Of a stretch of 64,000 nucleotides of DNA, positions 36,401-45,400 are shown in pieces. The notes under the pieces are model-generated. The model was not told the DNA's origin. It did not search any database and saw only the letters and a list, made by a program, of their open reading frames with translations. Source of the stretch: Magnetovibrio sp. (GTDB lineage Bacteria; Pseudomonadota; Alphaproteobacteria; Rhodospirillales; Magnetovibrionaceae); NCBI GenBank assembly GCA_028281525.1, contig JANQJR010000039.1, positions 35,487 to 99,486 on the forward strand, given 5' to 3'. The position numbers and the translations under genes are program-made. Numbering within the stretch: the stretch's first letter is position 1; each line of letters opens with the position of its first letter.

Positions 36401-39256
36401 CAGATCGCCGCTGAGAAGGGAAGAGTCCAACGACAGCGTGCCAATGCGGATGCCGCGGTCCAGCGGGCCGAATCGAAGGTCAATTCCGTTCGCAACGATG
36501 CCAATAGGGTCCATGGAACCTATGAGTACCATAAGCACCGGTGTAACTGGCGCCACGTCGGGCATTGCATCCAAGAGGGATATTACTGGGGTCGCTATAA
36601 AGTCGAGATGGCGGCGTACCACGTCGCCGAGGGTGTTCTGCATGCCGCTCAAGCAACCGTGGACCACTTGCCGTCCGAACTGATGGACCCCAAACTCGAT
36701 TGGCTGGAGGTCAAACAAGGTGCCGCCATGGCGGCTCTCGAACTCGCCAAGGGGGCGATCAATGGTGTTGAGGACGCCGACAGATGGATTGCCAGCGGGT
36801 TGGCATCTCTGTTGAAGGCAGTCGGCGATAGCAACGCCCTTGTCGTGAAGGAGATCTTCTTCGAGGCCGATCTCGACGGAATGATCAAAGGCGAGCCGGC
36901 GATTCTGACGATGGACCTTGAAGTTTTCGGTGCAGATCTCGGAACTCAGATGTTCGCCTTCAAGATCACCGATCCAGTGTATGACGCGGAGCAACTCGCC
37001 TTCATCCCCCTCCATATGGTTTCCGAGCTGTTTGAGAAGCATGTGCCGAAGTCGCTGAAGAAGCTTCTCGGGCCGGTCCTGATCGACATCAACCATGCGA
37101 TCAACAAGGCGGAGCAGAAGGTCTACGCGGAACTCAAGAATGTGCCGGGTCTTAACCTGCCGGCGGACGTCAAGGAGATGCTTGAGAGCGCATCTGTGAT
37201 GTATGGCGATGATGCTTGGATGCATGCGAAGATGGAGCTCCACCGTCGCGCCGTGAACACCATGCTTGCGAGCAACCGCCATGCCGAAACGATGAATGAC
37301 GCGGGGCTGATCCGGTTGGCCCAGTTAACGACGCCCGTCGCCAATGATGGCGGGCAGCCTGCGGCGGGTGCTGCAGGGACCTCGTTTGAGAACGCCTTGC
37401 CGAAGGATTTGGACCTTTCGCGAAATCAGGACGCCCATGTGTCTGATCGCCTGAAGGCGTTCCGAGAAAAACGCAAAAACCTGCTGGTTCATATGATTGC
37501 CCGCAGCAAACCTCTTGCCGAGAAACTGGTCAATTTCGAACAACAGCAACTGCAGGAGCGTCTGGCGAAAGAGAACGATGAGTTTGTCGCCTACACCGAT
37601 GTGCATGTCCCACCAGGTGAGTTGTTCTCCGAACGCCTGTTGGTGGCACGGCATGCGAAGTTGTGTCTTGGTCAGAACGGCACCGGCAAAACGACCTTCC
37701 ATCCTTGCAGCGAAAACCCTGGTGGCCTGTTGTGGTCGACCAAAAGGGTCATGATCGACACGGGCGGCAGAATCGTTCAATACACCGATGCATTGGCCAA
37801 GAAGTGGCCAAACCGCGTCTATTCCCAATTGCAGCATAACGGTCTCTGCTTGACGACGCCGTTCCACCTTGAGGCATACGACCAGAAAGCGCGTAAAGAA
37901 CATCAGGCGCAGCTTGTAAGCATTGCCCAGGGTCACCCGAGCGAGCAGGACGCGCATCTCACGCTGTCTGCATGCCGTACCGATGGCAAGGGGCAACTCT
38001 GGAAGGTCGTCAAGGATACCCATGATGAGAGCGGCGTTCATGGCTTCAAGATCCAGGAGCGCGACTCTGCATTTTGTCTGCGTCCGAGCTCGGTCAAGGC
38101 GAACACCAAGGACAAAAACAAAGAGGTCAACGGTGTCTTCTATCCGTGCACGGGTATTGCCCACGGCACATTCGAACTCACCGTGCCGAACGACAGTATG
38201 CCCGTCTGGTACGACCACAACGGTGTCATCAAGTCGGACAATGGCTTCTGCCTGGACGTGCCGAACGACTCGAGCGCCGCGGCGAATGAGACGGGTAGCG
38301 TTGTTTTTCTGAAGGAATGCGCCAACGATGCTTACGACCGATGGGATTACGTTGTTCTTTATGACAAGTCGGTGAAAATCATCAACGACTACACCGGCCA
38401 TTGCCTGTATCCCTATGACAAAGAAGAGGGTGCTATCCCGACGGCACAGGCCGGGCAGCTTGTGCAGCGCCCCTGTGATGCCCGATATGGCCAGGGCTGG
38501 AAGATGCGGATCATTCCGAAGCAGAAGTGGTTCCAACTCGAGGCCATCAACTCCGAAAACAAGGGGACCAATCAGTGCATGATCGCCGATCAGCGGAACC
38601 CAGGTGACACGCAGACGAATGTTTACGTCAAGGCGTGCAACCCGCAGAACCGGGGCCGTTGGGCGTTCGATCACTGGAAAGGGACGTACCAGTGGGCCGA
38701 ATGGACGCGCTCGAATTCTGTCACCGGAGGTTCGGAAGATCTTTCCAGCGTTTACTGGATCTCTGCAGATAGTCTTCAAAATGATCAGAAGATCGGTGTC
38801 TGTCGGGTTGTGATCGGTAATCATGACGCCGCCAACCACGCGGTGTATCCGGGTACGTGGCGCGGATCGCAATGCAGTTACTTCGCTGACGGTGCCGTCA
38901 AAACATTCGATCCGTCGACGACGACGAATAGCAATACCATCGTTGAGGTGCTCACCGGCTTAGACATCGGCGTTAGCGGCGCGACCGCGTCTTGGATGGC
39001 GAGTACGGCAGGTGTTCCAACCGATACACAGGGGCAGAATTCGATTCCACCGGCGCCACGGTATTCCGCATTCCTCGTCGGTGGTGATGCAACCCATGCG
39101 GCGACATACTTGTGTCGTGTCAATGCCGGTGGTCTGTGGCATTACGGATACCAGGCGCAGGGGCTTGGATGTATGACGGACGCTGGCGCGAATGTTCGCA
39201 CGAACATGGAAGTCCTTGTATTTGCGACAGTCAAGAATCAGGCTACGATGAACTGA
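30431..39256 (+). CDS. Giant secreted repeat protein A with ricin-type and DM9-like lectin C-terminus
   Basis: 2941 residues; I know no named family for the whole. Seen: a signal peptide ending SVRAQ (about 33), a Ser/Thr/Pro linker, then four tandem beta-rich units (about 140-1360) recognised by motifs such as FNLLADLDIQAS and PGELAAFHVGSQTSPTLAFS. Next comes a region with the motifs QPFGIKWVDL (about 1376) and WKDPFGVRGIEL (about 1698). A helical coiled-coil hairpin begins FNELNAKLDKAKG (about 1963) and carries C2038-x7-C2046. Then follow a helical segment (about 2050-2400), ricin B-like repeats from about 2410 (LCLGQNGTG, FCLRPSS, FCLDVPN, GHCLYPYD, with QxW-like ends) and two DM9/DUF3421-like units (about 2789-2845 and 2894-2935, each with CRV and a second Cys). 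Inferred: an exported, carbohydrate-binding surface or matrix protein. The secretin gene follows after 44 bp, giants B and C are paralogues, and no terminator separates it from the secretin. Confidence 0.85.
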   Translation: MTIVPRFQWRSFMAVGAIVASLSCVQADSVRAQTTTSGTGQPATSASSPQPAPTLAAFVQETLTQMGLSSSSTLPGLSTIDTPIGNLQQFGTSSVTTITLRGVSFDIMRYTPTGAQSPYLVLRAPKLNLASLMPAFSGTPLAALGELENVTFVFAPPSAPSTLPAPQSPANAQTRPSVLTDLQALARSNMAIQAGMNFSADLPLNGLGQELSGLIRAVGLNPATKLPLRGGIGTQVFAEIASNATTSQSTSMGSAAQIKTALTNAARTYGNDFLNNLNIVAAVPATKTIGPFSISDERFELKGDGQGGISVGLSAASLAAFNVAATDVLFSYDSDSRAVVAEGAVDLQSLSGVLTFRGLSFDSVALASTYQQTGWAFALQGSGKINGKDVSIAVASERTSENQTNVSARLTGGQGGITAQDVIGQNLPGFNQLGLTKIEVSGDKLVADFTFGPKKTPGEIAAFHVGNQTAPTLAFSIDKIAFGDLVPGAVGSALDGVEINGMSLVVVPQGGNGLRPDDSAVPAHIAANLKKVIADAATHDPSKTDHTLSAGFNLLADLDIQASQGMGDMMKSAGLTQSVMPIIGTISANTFAQSASKTDSLKGLDLTVALPDLRIPGLPDTIKITKPVFAVNETPPAALQGTSIGSRNPPSAGPFVTIGMDLQMQANQSTHDFDALLMTGQNAQGQRVINLLGSASDPKDLFEFKGLSVKTVELASAYDAGNWDFRLSGSADLNNSALTFDTEIKRVDGQIQYVATLDGGQDGISARDVAGRDIPGLDSVGLTKVEVNGRHLVADFVYGANKTPGELAAFHVGSQTSPTLAFSLDKLAFSELVPGSAGSALDGAEIDDMSLVVVPSGAAALDPGDGAVPQHISDNLKKVIADAATHDSSKANYALPAGFNLLADLDIKASQAIGGMMRSAGLTETVIPIVGTISASTFQTNAPKANSLKGLNLEVALPDLKVPALPDTMTIAKPVFAITDTEPAALTAAASGIAKGDLQVPFVTIGADLQMKSGDKTHDFAALMMTGKDSQGKNVIDLVGSATDPAGLFAFKGLSVSSLDLASVYDAGNWDFKLNGNAALNGAQVTFETDFQKVDGKTTYIATLSGGDSGISARDVAGRDVPGFDTVALTNVVVTGESLAADFIFGASKTGGEIAAFHPAGADHAVMAMTLDKLAFSDLVPETAGSPLDGVEIDELSLIVVPEKSAGLKPNDASIPAHIQTNLQKILTDANKGSDFSLARDINMFAELEIGASTAMQDLMSFIGRDGKAPLPIIGSMSRDLFSRTASKAQKLAGMNLGAPMPRLRLTGLPSAFALTNTEFKITDTTPKGNAGLWVGLQSDMAADLLGSKVDFKTDVGFAKGEISLSATSEQELKQPFGIKWVDLQNLDILLDFDKQAKSGELKFTAEPTKPFGKTTPKIEIDLKEDGGKLTAGVLKISEKVAFADLPILHQVKHADRFDFTFLDISTEGVSGGSELHGEQVDVAVFEHNSKWTFALSDNGGGQGFKFDRIMPALSKTPLKDFHLNDAALIFTQEDTTGKVSDMPEVGRQVLREIYGSSSAQVNLKNGITVAANFSPGASAGFAAKGLKGIGIHDDVLIEGTVEDIFGSGTPGVDIKVDINQGPGGGKGATHTPKMAKFPGKVGFFIQYKADELDVGLDADVLLTVPKKEQLELVTKLELELNEKGFAVDIFMDLAGQWKDPFGVRGIELDEVDIKFGIDMEGEALFGFKAVTVLGKGTEKIDIAAEMDFDLEAVGLPDGVAMKGTISDLGIPVIIEIAEQLAGGKSQISISNDLPLPEFRDVTFAFATPGVSDPQLGLIGSGFMLNGELFFLNRELGKVDLNAGKSGVKMDASIDPIDFKVIKLEKNTMNLDLGFKSLPKLEIDSEIEFLGAKQTVLAKFEKGMMNMTFEEKIGGGIWDSKFTLGLGVDAAHHDEPEIFVEGVIKEDFFAWLRNQAPQKVRQFFNELNAKLDKAKGKINNAEAVVRSWNSQIAAEKGRVQRQRANADAAVQRAESKVNSVRNDANRVHGTYEYHKHRCNWRHVGHCIQEGYYWGRYKVEMAAYHVAEGVLHAAQATVDHLPSELMDPKLDWLEVKQGAAMAALELAKGAINGVEDADRWIASGLASLLKAVGDSNALVVKEIFFEADLDGMIKGEPAILTMDLEVFGADLGTQMFAFKITDPVYDAEQLAFIPLHMVSELFEKHVPKSLKKLLGPVLIDINHAINKAEQKVYAELKNVPGLNLPADVKEMLESASVMYGDDAWMHAKMELHRRAVNTMLASNRHAETMNDAGLIRLAQLTTPVANDGGQPAAGAAGTSFENALPKDLDLSRNQDAHVSDRLKAFREKRKNLLVHMIARSKPLAEKLVNFEQQQLQERLAKENDEFVAYTDVHVPPGELFSERLLVARHAKLCLGQNGTGKTTFHPCSENPGGLLWSTKRVMIDTGGRIVQYTDALAKKWPNRVYSQLQHNGLCLTTPFHLEAYDQKARKEHQAQLVSIAQGHPSEQDAHLTLSACRTDGKGQLWKVVKDTHDESGVHGFKIQERDSAFCLRPSSVKANTKDKNKEVNGVFYPCTGIAHGTFELTVPNDSMPVWYDHNGVIKSDNGFCLDVPNDSSAAANETGSVVFLKECANDAYDRWDYVVLYDKSVKIINDYTGHCLYPYDKEEGAIPTAQAGQLVQRPCDARYGQGWKMRIIPKQKWFQLEAINSENKGTNQCMIADQRNPGDTQTNVYVKACNPQNRGRWAFDHWKGTYQWAEWTRSNSVTGGSEDLSSVYWISADSLQNDQKIGVCRVVIGNHDAANHAVYPGTWRGSQCSYFADGAVKTFDPSTTTNSNTIVEVLTGLDIGVSGATASWMASTAGVPTDTQGQNSIPPAPRYSAFLVGGDATHAATYLCRVNAGGLWHYGYQAQGLGCMTDAGANVRTNMEVLVFATVKNQATMN
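30840..34510 (+). repeat. Four tandem ~347-codon units in giant A
   Basis: Equivalent positions recur at 30971, 32012, 33053 and 34094, exactly 1041 bp apart each time, and GGTGAA/GGCGAG of the AAFH motif recurs at 31802, 32843 and 33884 with the same spacing. A second motif (NLLADLDI type) lies at 31019, 32087, 33128 and 34157, showing small compensating indels inside units. The first and fourth units are the most diverged. Confidence 0.85.
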
Positions 39257-39300
39257 AACTGGGAAATCAGGGTCAGGGCTGAGCCGGGGGCAGTTAAAGG

Positions 39301-41541
39301 ATGATATCGAAAGTAAGGACAGCACCACTGGTGTGGTCGGTGGGCGGTAAGACCCGTTTTGTCGGGGTGTCCTTTTGCGCGCTGTTGCTTGCCAGTTGCG
39401 TAACCAATTCAGATCATGGACAGGCCTTGAGCGACCGCCACCTCGAGGTGGCTTCCTACACGGTCGATATGGCATCGCAAGACGTTGATGCCCTCGATCG
39501 CCATGTCAAGAATGCCGGCACCAACAAGCTGAGCGCACCGTTTGTGGTAGACGGTATGCGCGCCATGCTGGACGAAGACTACGTTGAGGCAAACCGACAC
39601 TTCCAGCGAGCGCTGAAGTTGGACCCTCAGAACTCGTACCTGCACATGTTGAACTCCCTCGCGTACCAATTGCGTGGCGAAGCGGGAGATCCCGAACAGT
39701 TCGAGCTTGCTGAGGTCGGGTATCAACTGGCAGCCAGCATGGACCCGGGTTTCAGTCTTGTACCCTACTTTCAGGGGGTCATGAAGTTTCGCCAGCAGAA
39801 CTTCTTCGAAGCACGCGAGCACTTTGCCCGAGCCGTTACGCTGGATCCGGACAATGTGGCGTTTCTGACGGGACTGGCATCGACCGCTTATTACCTCGGG
39901 GAAATGGACGTCGCGCAAACCGTCGTAAAACGAGCAAGATATCTTGCACCTGGTGATCCCGAGGTGTTGCGAACACACAGTATTGTTTCCGCCGCAATTG
40001 GTGACTTCAACGCAGCACGGGCAAGCCAGAATGACCTGATCGGAGTCAGCAACACGCGCTATCGGTATGTCGACAGCCGGATTGAGGATTGGGAACGCTA
40101 TTATACGAGCAACGACTTGATGGCGGACCCACAGGTCGCGCAGATGCTTGCGCAGAACTTCGACCCATTCGGCGTTCCCGACGGCGGCATGTTCGACGCG
40201 CAAACCGGGAACAATGAAGACCCGGTTATGACGGGTGACGATCTGAAAGAAGCGACGACCGACGTAACGGACCCCAACTTCGTTCCGGACACACCATCGA
40301 CAACCGGTTCAACAACGAACAGCAACGCCGCTACAACGGGTACGTCAGGTACGACGTCGGCTACGAGTCCACCCAGTGCTACTCCTGCACCAACCACCCC
40401 TGTGACGACGGTTAAACCACCAGCCCCCGGTTTTTCCACGGGCACCGAACCGGCCACAAATACTGCCGGTTCCTCGGCGAGCGGCGCTATCCCGGTTGCT
40501 CAAGCACCGAAGGTCCCACTGCCCAGGATGGCGCTTATCGACGTCGCTATCATCCGAACGCAGGAAATCTATCGATCCGGCAAAGGGGTCAACCTGCTGA
40601 ATGGCTTGAACCTCTTCTTCTCCGGCAATTCCTTTCTTGAGTTCAAAACGCCGGGTGGTGTTGGGCACATTCGGACTGCGCAGACCACGAATGATGTGAT
40701 TACCCTCCAACTTGGGACTGCGGGCGCGGGCCTGACGTATTCTCTCAATATCTTCAACGACAACTACGACCGTAACGAAGTGATTGCCCGCCCCACGATT
40801 CTTGTTGAGGATCAGAAGAAGTCATCATTTTTCTCCGGCGGGACACTTCACATCGCTCTTGAAGGCGGGGTCGCAGGTAGCGGCGCCGTCCAGCCGATTA
40901 ACACAGGCGTCAATTTGGAGGTTACGCCGCAGTTCCTTGATGAAGACACCATCGACATGAGTGTGTTCGCACAGCGTATTTTCCTGGAATCGAGTCTGTC
41001 GCAGGTTTCTGATACGATCACCGGGACGTCGTTTGCTTCGACTTCCAAAACCTCAATCACGGCCAACTTGACGCTGCGCTACGGTGAAACGATGGTGCTT
41101 TCGGGTCTGTCTGATCAAGAGAACGAAAAACTCGATGACAAGACGCCTGGGCTCGGCGATCTTCCCTTGATCCAGTACTTGTTCCGCCGCCAGACGGAGA
41201 CATCAGCTAAAAAGACCGTCTTGATTCTCCTGACGCCGCGCCGGGCCACGCTCAATTATGAAGAACAGGCCCGGGATACGACAGAGTTACAGGCCCAACT
41301 CAGCGATCCCAATCTGAAACGTCTCGCGCGCAGTGCAGCTTGGATGAAGCCGGCGCCACACTTGAAAGCGCTGGTAACCCATCTCAGCAAGTATGAGTAC
41401 TTCAATCATTTTCGAGCCGGCGATATGCGGCTGGAGAACTGGGCCGGTGAGGGCACAGTGCTGGACGCAATCAAACGCACCCTGCGCTATCTCTATATCT
41501 ACTATGATTTTGAAAAAAGCGAAGAGCCATCTCTCAAGTAA
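39301..41541 (+). CDS. Outer-membrane lipoprotein with TPRs and a C-terminal secretin domain
   Basis: 746 residues. A lipoprotein signal peptide has lipobox LLASC with Cys33 and Val at +2, which favours the outer membrane. TPR-like helices cover about 75-250 (DYVEANRHFQRALKLDPQN, NFFEAREHFARAVTLDPDN). A Thr/Pro/Ser-rich linker covers about 310-395. The secretin domain spans about 400-650: ARPTILVEDQKKSSFFSGG, VTPQFLDEDTIDMSV and the closing block VLSGLSDQ, TPGLGDLPLIQYLFRR, LILLTPRR. A ~90-residue extra tail follows. Secretins form gated outer-membrane rings in type II/III secretion, type IV pili and phage export; no other component of those machines is in the window. Because the gene follows giant A by 44 bp, I infer it is the exit pore or anchor for the giants. 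TPRs at the N-terminus instead of N0/N1 domains are unusual. Confidence 0.87.
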   Translation: MISKVRTAPLVWSVGGKTRFVGVSFCALLLASCVTNSDHGQALSDRHLEVASYTVDMASQDVDALDRHVKNAGTNKLSAPFVVDGMRAMLDEDYVEANRHFQRALKLDPQNSYLHMLNSLAYQLRGEAGDPEQFELAEVGYQLAASMDPGFSLVPYFQGVMKFRQQNFFEAREHFARAVTLDPDNVAFLTGLASTAYYLGEMDVAQTVVKRARYLAPGDPEVLRTHSIVSAAIGDFNAARASQNDLIGVSNTRYRYVDSRIEDWERYYTSNDLMADPQVAQMLAQNFDPFGVPDGGMFDAQTGNNEDPVMTGDDLKEATTDVTDPNFVPDTPSTTGSTTNSNAATTGTSGTTSATSPPSATPAPTTPVTTVKPPAPGFSTGTEPATNTAGSSASGAIPVAQAPKVPLPRMALIDVAIIRTQEIYRSGKGVNLLNGLNLFFSGNSFLEFKTPGGVGHIRTAQTTNDVITLQLGTAGAGLTYSLNIFNDNYDRNEVIARPTILVEDQKKSSFFSGGTLHIALEGGVAGSGAVQPINTGVNLEVTPQFLDEDTIDMSVFAQRIFLESSLSQVSDTITGTSFASTSKTSITANLTLRYGETMVLSGLSDQENEKLDDKTPGLGDLPLIQYLFRRQTETSAKKTVLILLTPRRATLNYEEQARDTTELQAQLSDPNLKRLARSAAWMKPAPHLKALVTHLSKYEYFNHFRAGDMRLENWAGEGTVLDAIKRTLRYLYIYYDFEKSEEPSLK

Positions 41542-41890
41542 AGTTGGTTTTTTGAATGGACATCCAATTGTCTGCGTTGTCCGGGACTCGTCCCATCCGA
41601 CAGGACGATCAGCCGCGCCAAACTCAGGACCGTTGTTTGACCGGAGTAGGTGGGCCACGGATGATGAACAGGTCCTTTAGGACGGGATTTGGATTATGGC
41701 GCGTGGCCGCCCTGATGAGGGCACAGCTTTGCCTTCTCAATCAAATCCGGCCTGTGAGCGTTTCCGAAAAAACGGGTGGATATTTTTGATGCGGGCTAGT
41801 GACAAGCGTTTTTGCCCTAAGGCACGCACAAATCCATAAAAGAAAAAAGCCCGTACCTGGCGGATTTTTTTGAGTGGCTGCGGGGGCAGG
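41542..41890. other. Convergent intergenic region after the secretin gene
   Basis: About 350 bp between the secretin stop and the convergent small secreted-protein gene. It contains T/A runs (AAAAGAAAAAAG near 41841 and GATTTTTTTGAG near 41866) that could serve as terminators in either direction, but no strong perfect stem. No gene seen. Confidence 0.4.
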
Positions 41891-42403
41891 TCAAGATGAT
41901 TGATCGTTGAAACAATCCTGGAGAAGTTGGCGGACCGCACGCATTTTGGTCTTGTGATTGCGCAGGTTGAGCGTGCCGACGATCAGACGGTCGACCACAT
42001 AAATGACATCCTTGTCGATCTTGTCGTGACTTTCGCGCAGACGCAATTGCACGTCCCAGGTGCCGCCGGGGAACGTGACGTTGGACAGGTCGATATCGTA
42101 GCCTCCGCCCCAATCGACATCCATGTCCGCACCGTCGTTGGTCAACGCAAGACAGGCGAGGAAGTCATAAACCTGCATCATCTGGCCGCTGTCTCTGTGG
42201 TTGGCGTAGACCCAATCGTTGCCGACGGCGTAAAAGCGCATGTCCTGCAATTCTGGCGCATTTTCGATGTAGGCTTCAACGTTGCCCTTCATATCCGGCG
42301 CAATGCGCCAGTGCTCGGGCGCTTCATCCGCGGCCTGGGCCCCGCCAATCAGCAACGCCAGTACACCCGTTATGATCATAAGCGTTTTCATGGACGTTCT
42401 CAT
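41891..42403 (-). CDS. Small secreted protein of the giant-B operon
   Basis: 170 residues from the ATG at 42403, chosen because GGAG lies six bases upstream; a longer frame begins at 42421. A signal peptide (MKTLMIITGVLALLIGGAQA) is followed by a small soluble domain rich in Asp, Tyr and Trp (DMRFYAVGNDWVYANHRDSG, DVDWGGGYDIDLSNVTFPGG) and a basic helical end with one Cys (RQLLQDCFNDQSS). No family recognised. It starts 66 bp after the stop of giant B in the same direction, so it is probably co-transcribed and may be an accessory, chaperone or inhibitor for the giant; this is inference. A type VI immunity-like (Tai4) helical fold was considered but cannot be shown by eye. Confidence 0.72.
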   Translation of the reverse strand: MRTSMKTLMIITGVLALLIGGAQAADEAPEHWRIAPDMKGNVEAYIENAPELQDMRFYAVGNDWVYANHRDSGQMMQVYDFLACLALTNDGADMDVDWGGGYDIDLSNVTFPGGTWDVQLRLRESHDKIDKDVIYVVDRLIVGTLNLRNHKTKMRAVRQLLQDCFNDQSS

Positions 42404-42469
42404 GCTTGTCTCCATCACCATCCCGAAACATCCGGTTTTACCCGCAAATTCCGATTCTTTTCTCTCCCA

Positions 42470-45400
42470 TCAAAGCTCGAAAGAATTGTTTTGCGGCGCC
42501 CCGCCACCGCACTCCCCATATTGCCGGGAATTGAAGCTACAATTCGGATGTTGCTTATTGTACTGGTCCTTGGTGCAGGTGCCTTGCAAGCTGTATGTCT
42601 GATAATACTTCTGCACCATTTCATAGGTACACGACGGCGCTTTCGGCTTGGCAGGCGGCGGTGGCGCGGCCTGGGTGTAACTGGTGGCCAACACGTCGAA
42701 GTTTTCCGTTACCGCGCCCGCGGTCCCATTGACAATGTGACAATACTTACCGCCAATGGTCCAACCGACCTTGGTCTGACGGCTGACCATGGCGCGGCAC
42801 GAATACATGGCCACGGTCTGGCCCGTCAGGTAGCTGTACTTCGGGTTTTCAACATCGAACTTGCCATCGGATTTGTCGATGTTGATGCGCCCCGTCACCA
42901 CGGCGGATGACGGTAGGTAGCCTTTGCCCGCCGGTTGCCAGAAGACGTCCGTACCAGTTCCGATCACCTGGAAACCGCTCGAGGTGTATTTCTGGGAACC
43001 TTCGGAATAGACACAAGCGGTCTTGTTCACCACCACGCCCGGAATGAACATAAACACATTTCCATCGTTTACAGGCGTGGTCGTCACCCGACAACCGAAC
43101 CATTTGGGTTCCGTCGAATAACTGATGGTGGGCAACTGGTTTTTCGCTGCCAGCGCATAGTCATCGACCACAATCTGCGTTCCGTCGGTCAATTCGACGG
43201 GTGGTAGGGGCTCGGTCTTGGTGGTGGGCACAGGGTTCGGCTGCCCCGGCGTCGGTTTGGGCGTCACGGTGAGCGTTGTCGAGCGCGGCTTGCCCTGATA
43301 GCCGGTCTGCATCCCCAAGCGATAACAATACGACTTTTTGCCGCTGGTTACGCAGGCCTGCTTGCCCGCCGCCAGATCATCTGCTTTCGTCGCCAATTTG
43401 GTTTGGATGCTGGTCCATTCAGCCGCCCGGGCGGTAATGCCGGATTTCGATTGTTCCCCAGGCGTGAAAGCTTTGTTCAAGGCTTTGCCCGAGTAATTCG
43501 AAGTTTGATTAGACCACGTGATCCCCGCCTTGGGGTTCAGCGGCATGATGTACATGTTCCAGGGATCGGGGAATTTGTCACCGCCTCGTATCTTGGAATC
43601 GGTGATGGTTCCCGAATTCGCTTGGTTCACCAACGTCAATCCGCCGACGGTTTCGGTTGTCGTCAACCATTGCTCCGCAGAGTTCGCATCGCACGTCCTG
43701 TAGCCCCAACCGTATCCGCCGTCTTCCAAGGAGACGCCGCCGACCAAGCACTTGTTGGGGAACTTGCGGCTGGCGAAACGGCGCCGTCCCAAGTCGTCTT
43801 CAAAATAATCGAACAAGTCATACCCTGTGGCATTGGGATTTTCGGGATCGCTTTTGTAAGGTTTGTCGCAGCTCACGATTGTGCTGGGCTGAGTTCCGTA
43901 TTGTTGCGGACTGGCATTGGTCAGGCACACACCGGAAAGCGCCGGATTGGCGTCCACCGAGGAATAGTTTTGGCTGCCGTAACTCGAGTTCGTATCGGAC
44001 AGCATCGCAAAGGCGGTTTTCAACGGTAGACCGACCTGGTGGAACACGGCGGCCTTGGGCTTGGCGATGCGGAACACCCCGGTGTTGGCGCCGACGCACG
44101 GCACCATCGCCAATGCGTTGGTCACGTCCCCAAATTTATCGGTGGTCGATTGCAGCCATGCGCAGGTCTGGGTGGCGCGATTGTGCAGCTGGTAATAATC
44201 TTCACCGTGCTTGAGGATTTTCCATTGGTATTCCGGGGATGTTTTACAATCCCAGGCGAACCCAGGCGTGTCCCCATCTTTCCCTGGGTGGAAACGTTCC
44301 TGTTCGACGATCTTGCCGTCGAAATCCACTTCATCGAACTGCCATTTGCCATCTATGAAGAGACAGCTATCGCTGCTGGATCCGCTGCTGCTGAACGTAA
44401 TGTAGACATATCCGTTCGGCTGGCCCTTCTTTTTACCCGATGCGTGGTACGCAGGCAGCGTCGTCAGCTCTTGAGCGACGTGAGAAATCCCGTAGGTTTC
44501 GTAGTCGTTAGTTGCACTTGTCGATGCGCAGGCATTGTACCCTTCTTCTATTGTTGCGGTATCGAATGCGGCGCCCCGCGTCAAGCATAGCCCGGAAGAC
44601 GCGATTTCAAACTGCGTTTTGGTAAACGTTGCGCTGGCCGGTTCCTTATCCAACAACGTCACAGGCGCATGCATCAGGCTGGCCACATAATCGTCGGAAA
44701 ACACCGCGCCGTCCTTCATCAGTTTCTGCGCATTTTTGCTGTAGCCTGCAAACAACGTCGCGTCTTGTTTCAACTCCGTGGCCAACGCCTGTTGCGCTGT
44801 GTGAATTTTATTGCCGACATTTTCACGCAGTTGGCGTTTGAAGGGTCCCGGAATGTCGCTCAATACCTTGTTGAACATGTGATCCACGCCGACAAGGCCC
44901 AACAGCGACAGGTGCGCGAAGTCCTTGGCCCCTTCCTTGCCCAGATTGGCCAATTCATCGGCGACATTTTCCAGTTTGAAAGCGAAGGTGTCCTCGAACG
45001 TGGAGCCGAACAGTTCCACATCGATCAGCAGGTCCACCGGATCGTCGTGTTCGATCACACCGGTGAGCGAGCCGTTGAACGACGCTTTCTTAAGGTTCAC
45101 CGAACCGCCCACGGTTTTTTCGATGGCGTCGAGCCCCTTGATCAGAAGATTGTCCAAATCCTCCAACCCTTCGATGGAGTATTCAGCCAGTTTCAGAACA
45201 CCCATGGCCGTTTCCTTGGCGGCGATCAGCGGCCAGATGCGCGGGTCCAGATCGATGGGGAAGTGCTTGACCAGTTCTTCGACCAGTTTCAGGACTTCAT
45301 CGGCAATGGCCTTGGCGGCCTTTTCAAATCCGATGGTGATGCCCCAACGGATTTTACACGGCCACGGGAACCAACCGCCGCAATGGTGGTACTTGTGCCA

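Noticed and set aside
37325..38872. 515-codon open frame on the - strand
   Set aside because: Antisense to the ricin-like region of giant A, which is supported by paralogy; no domain is recognisable on the reverse strand.
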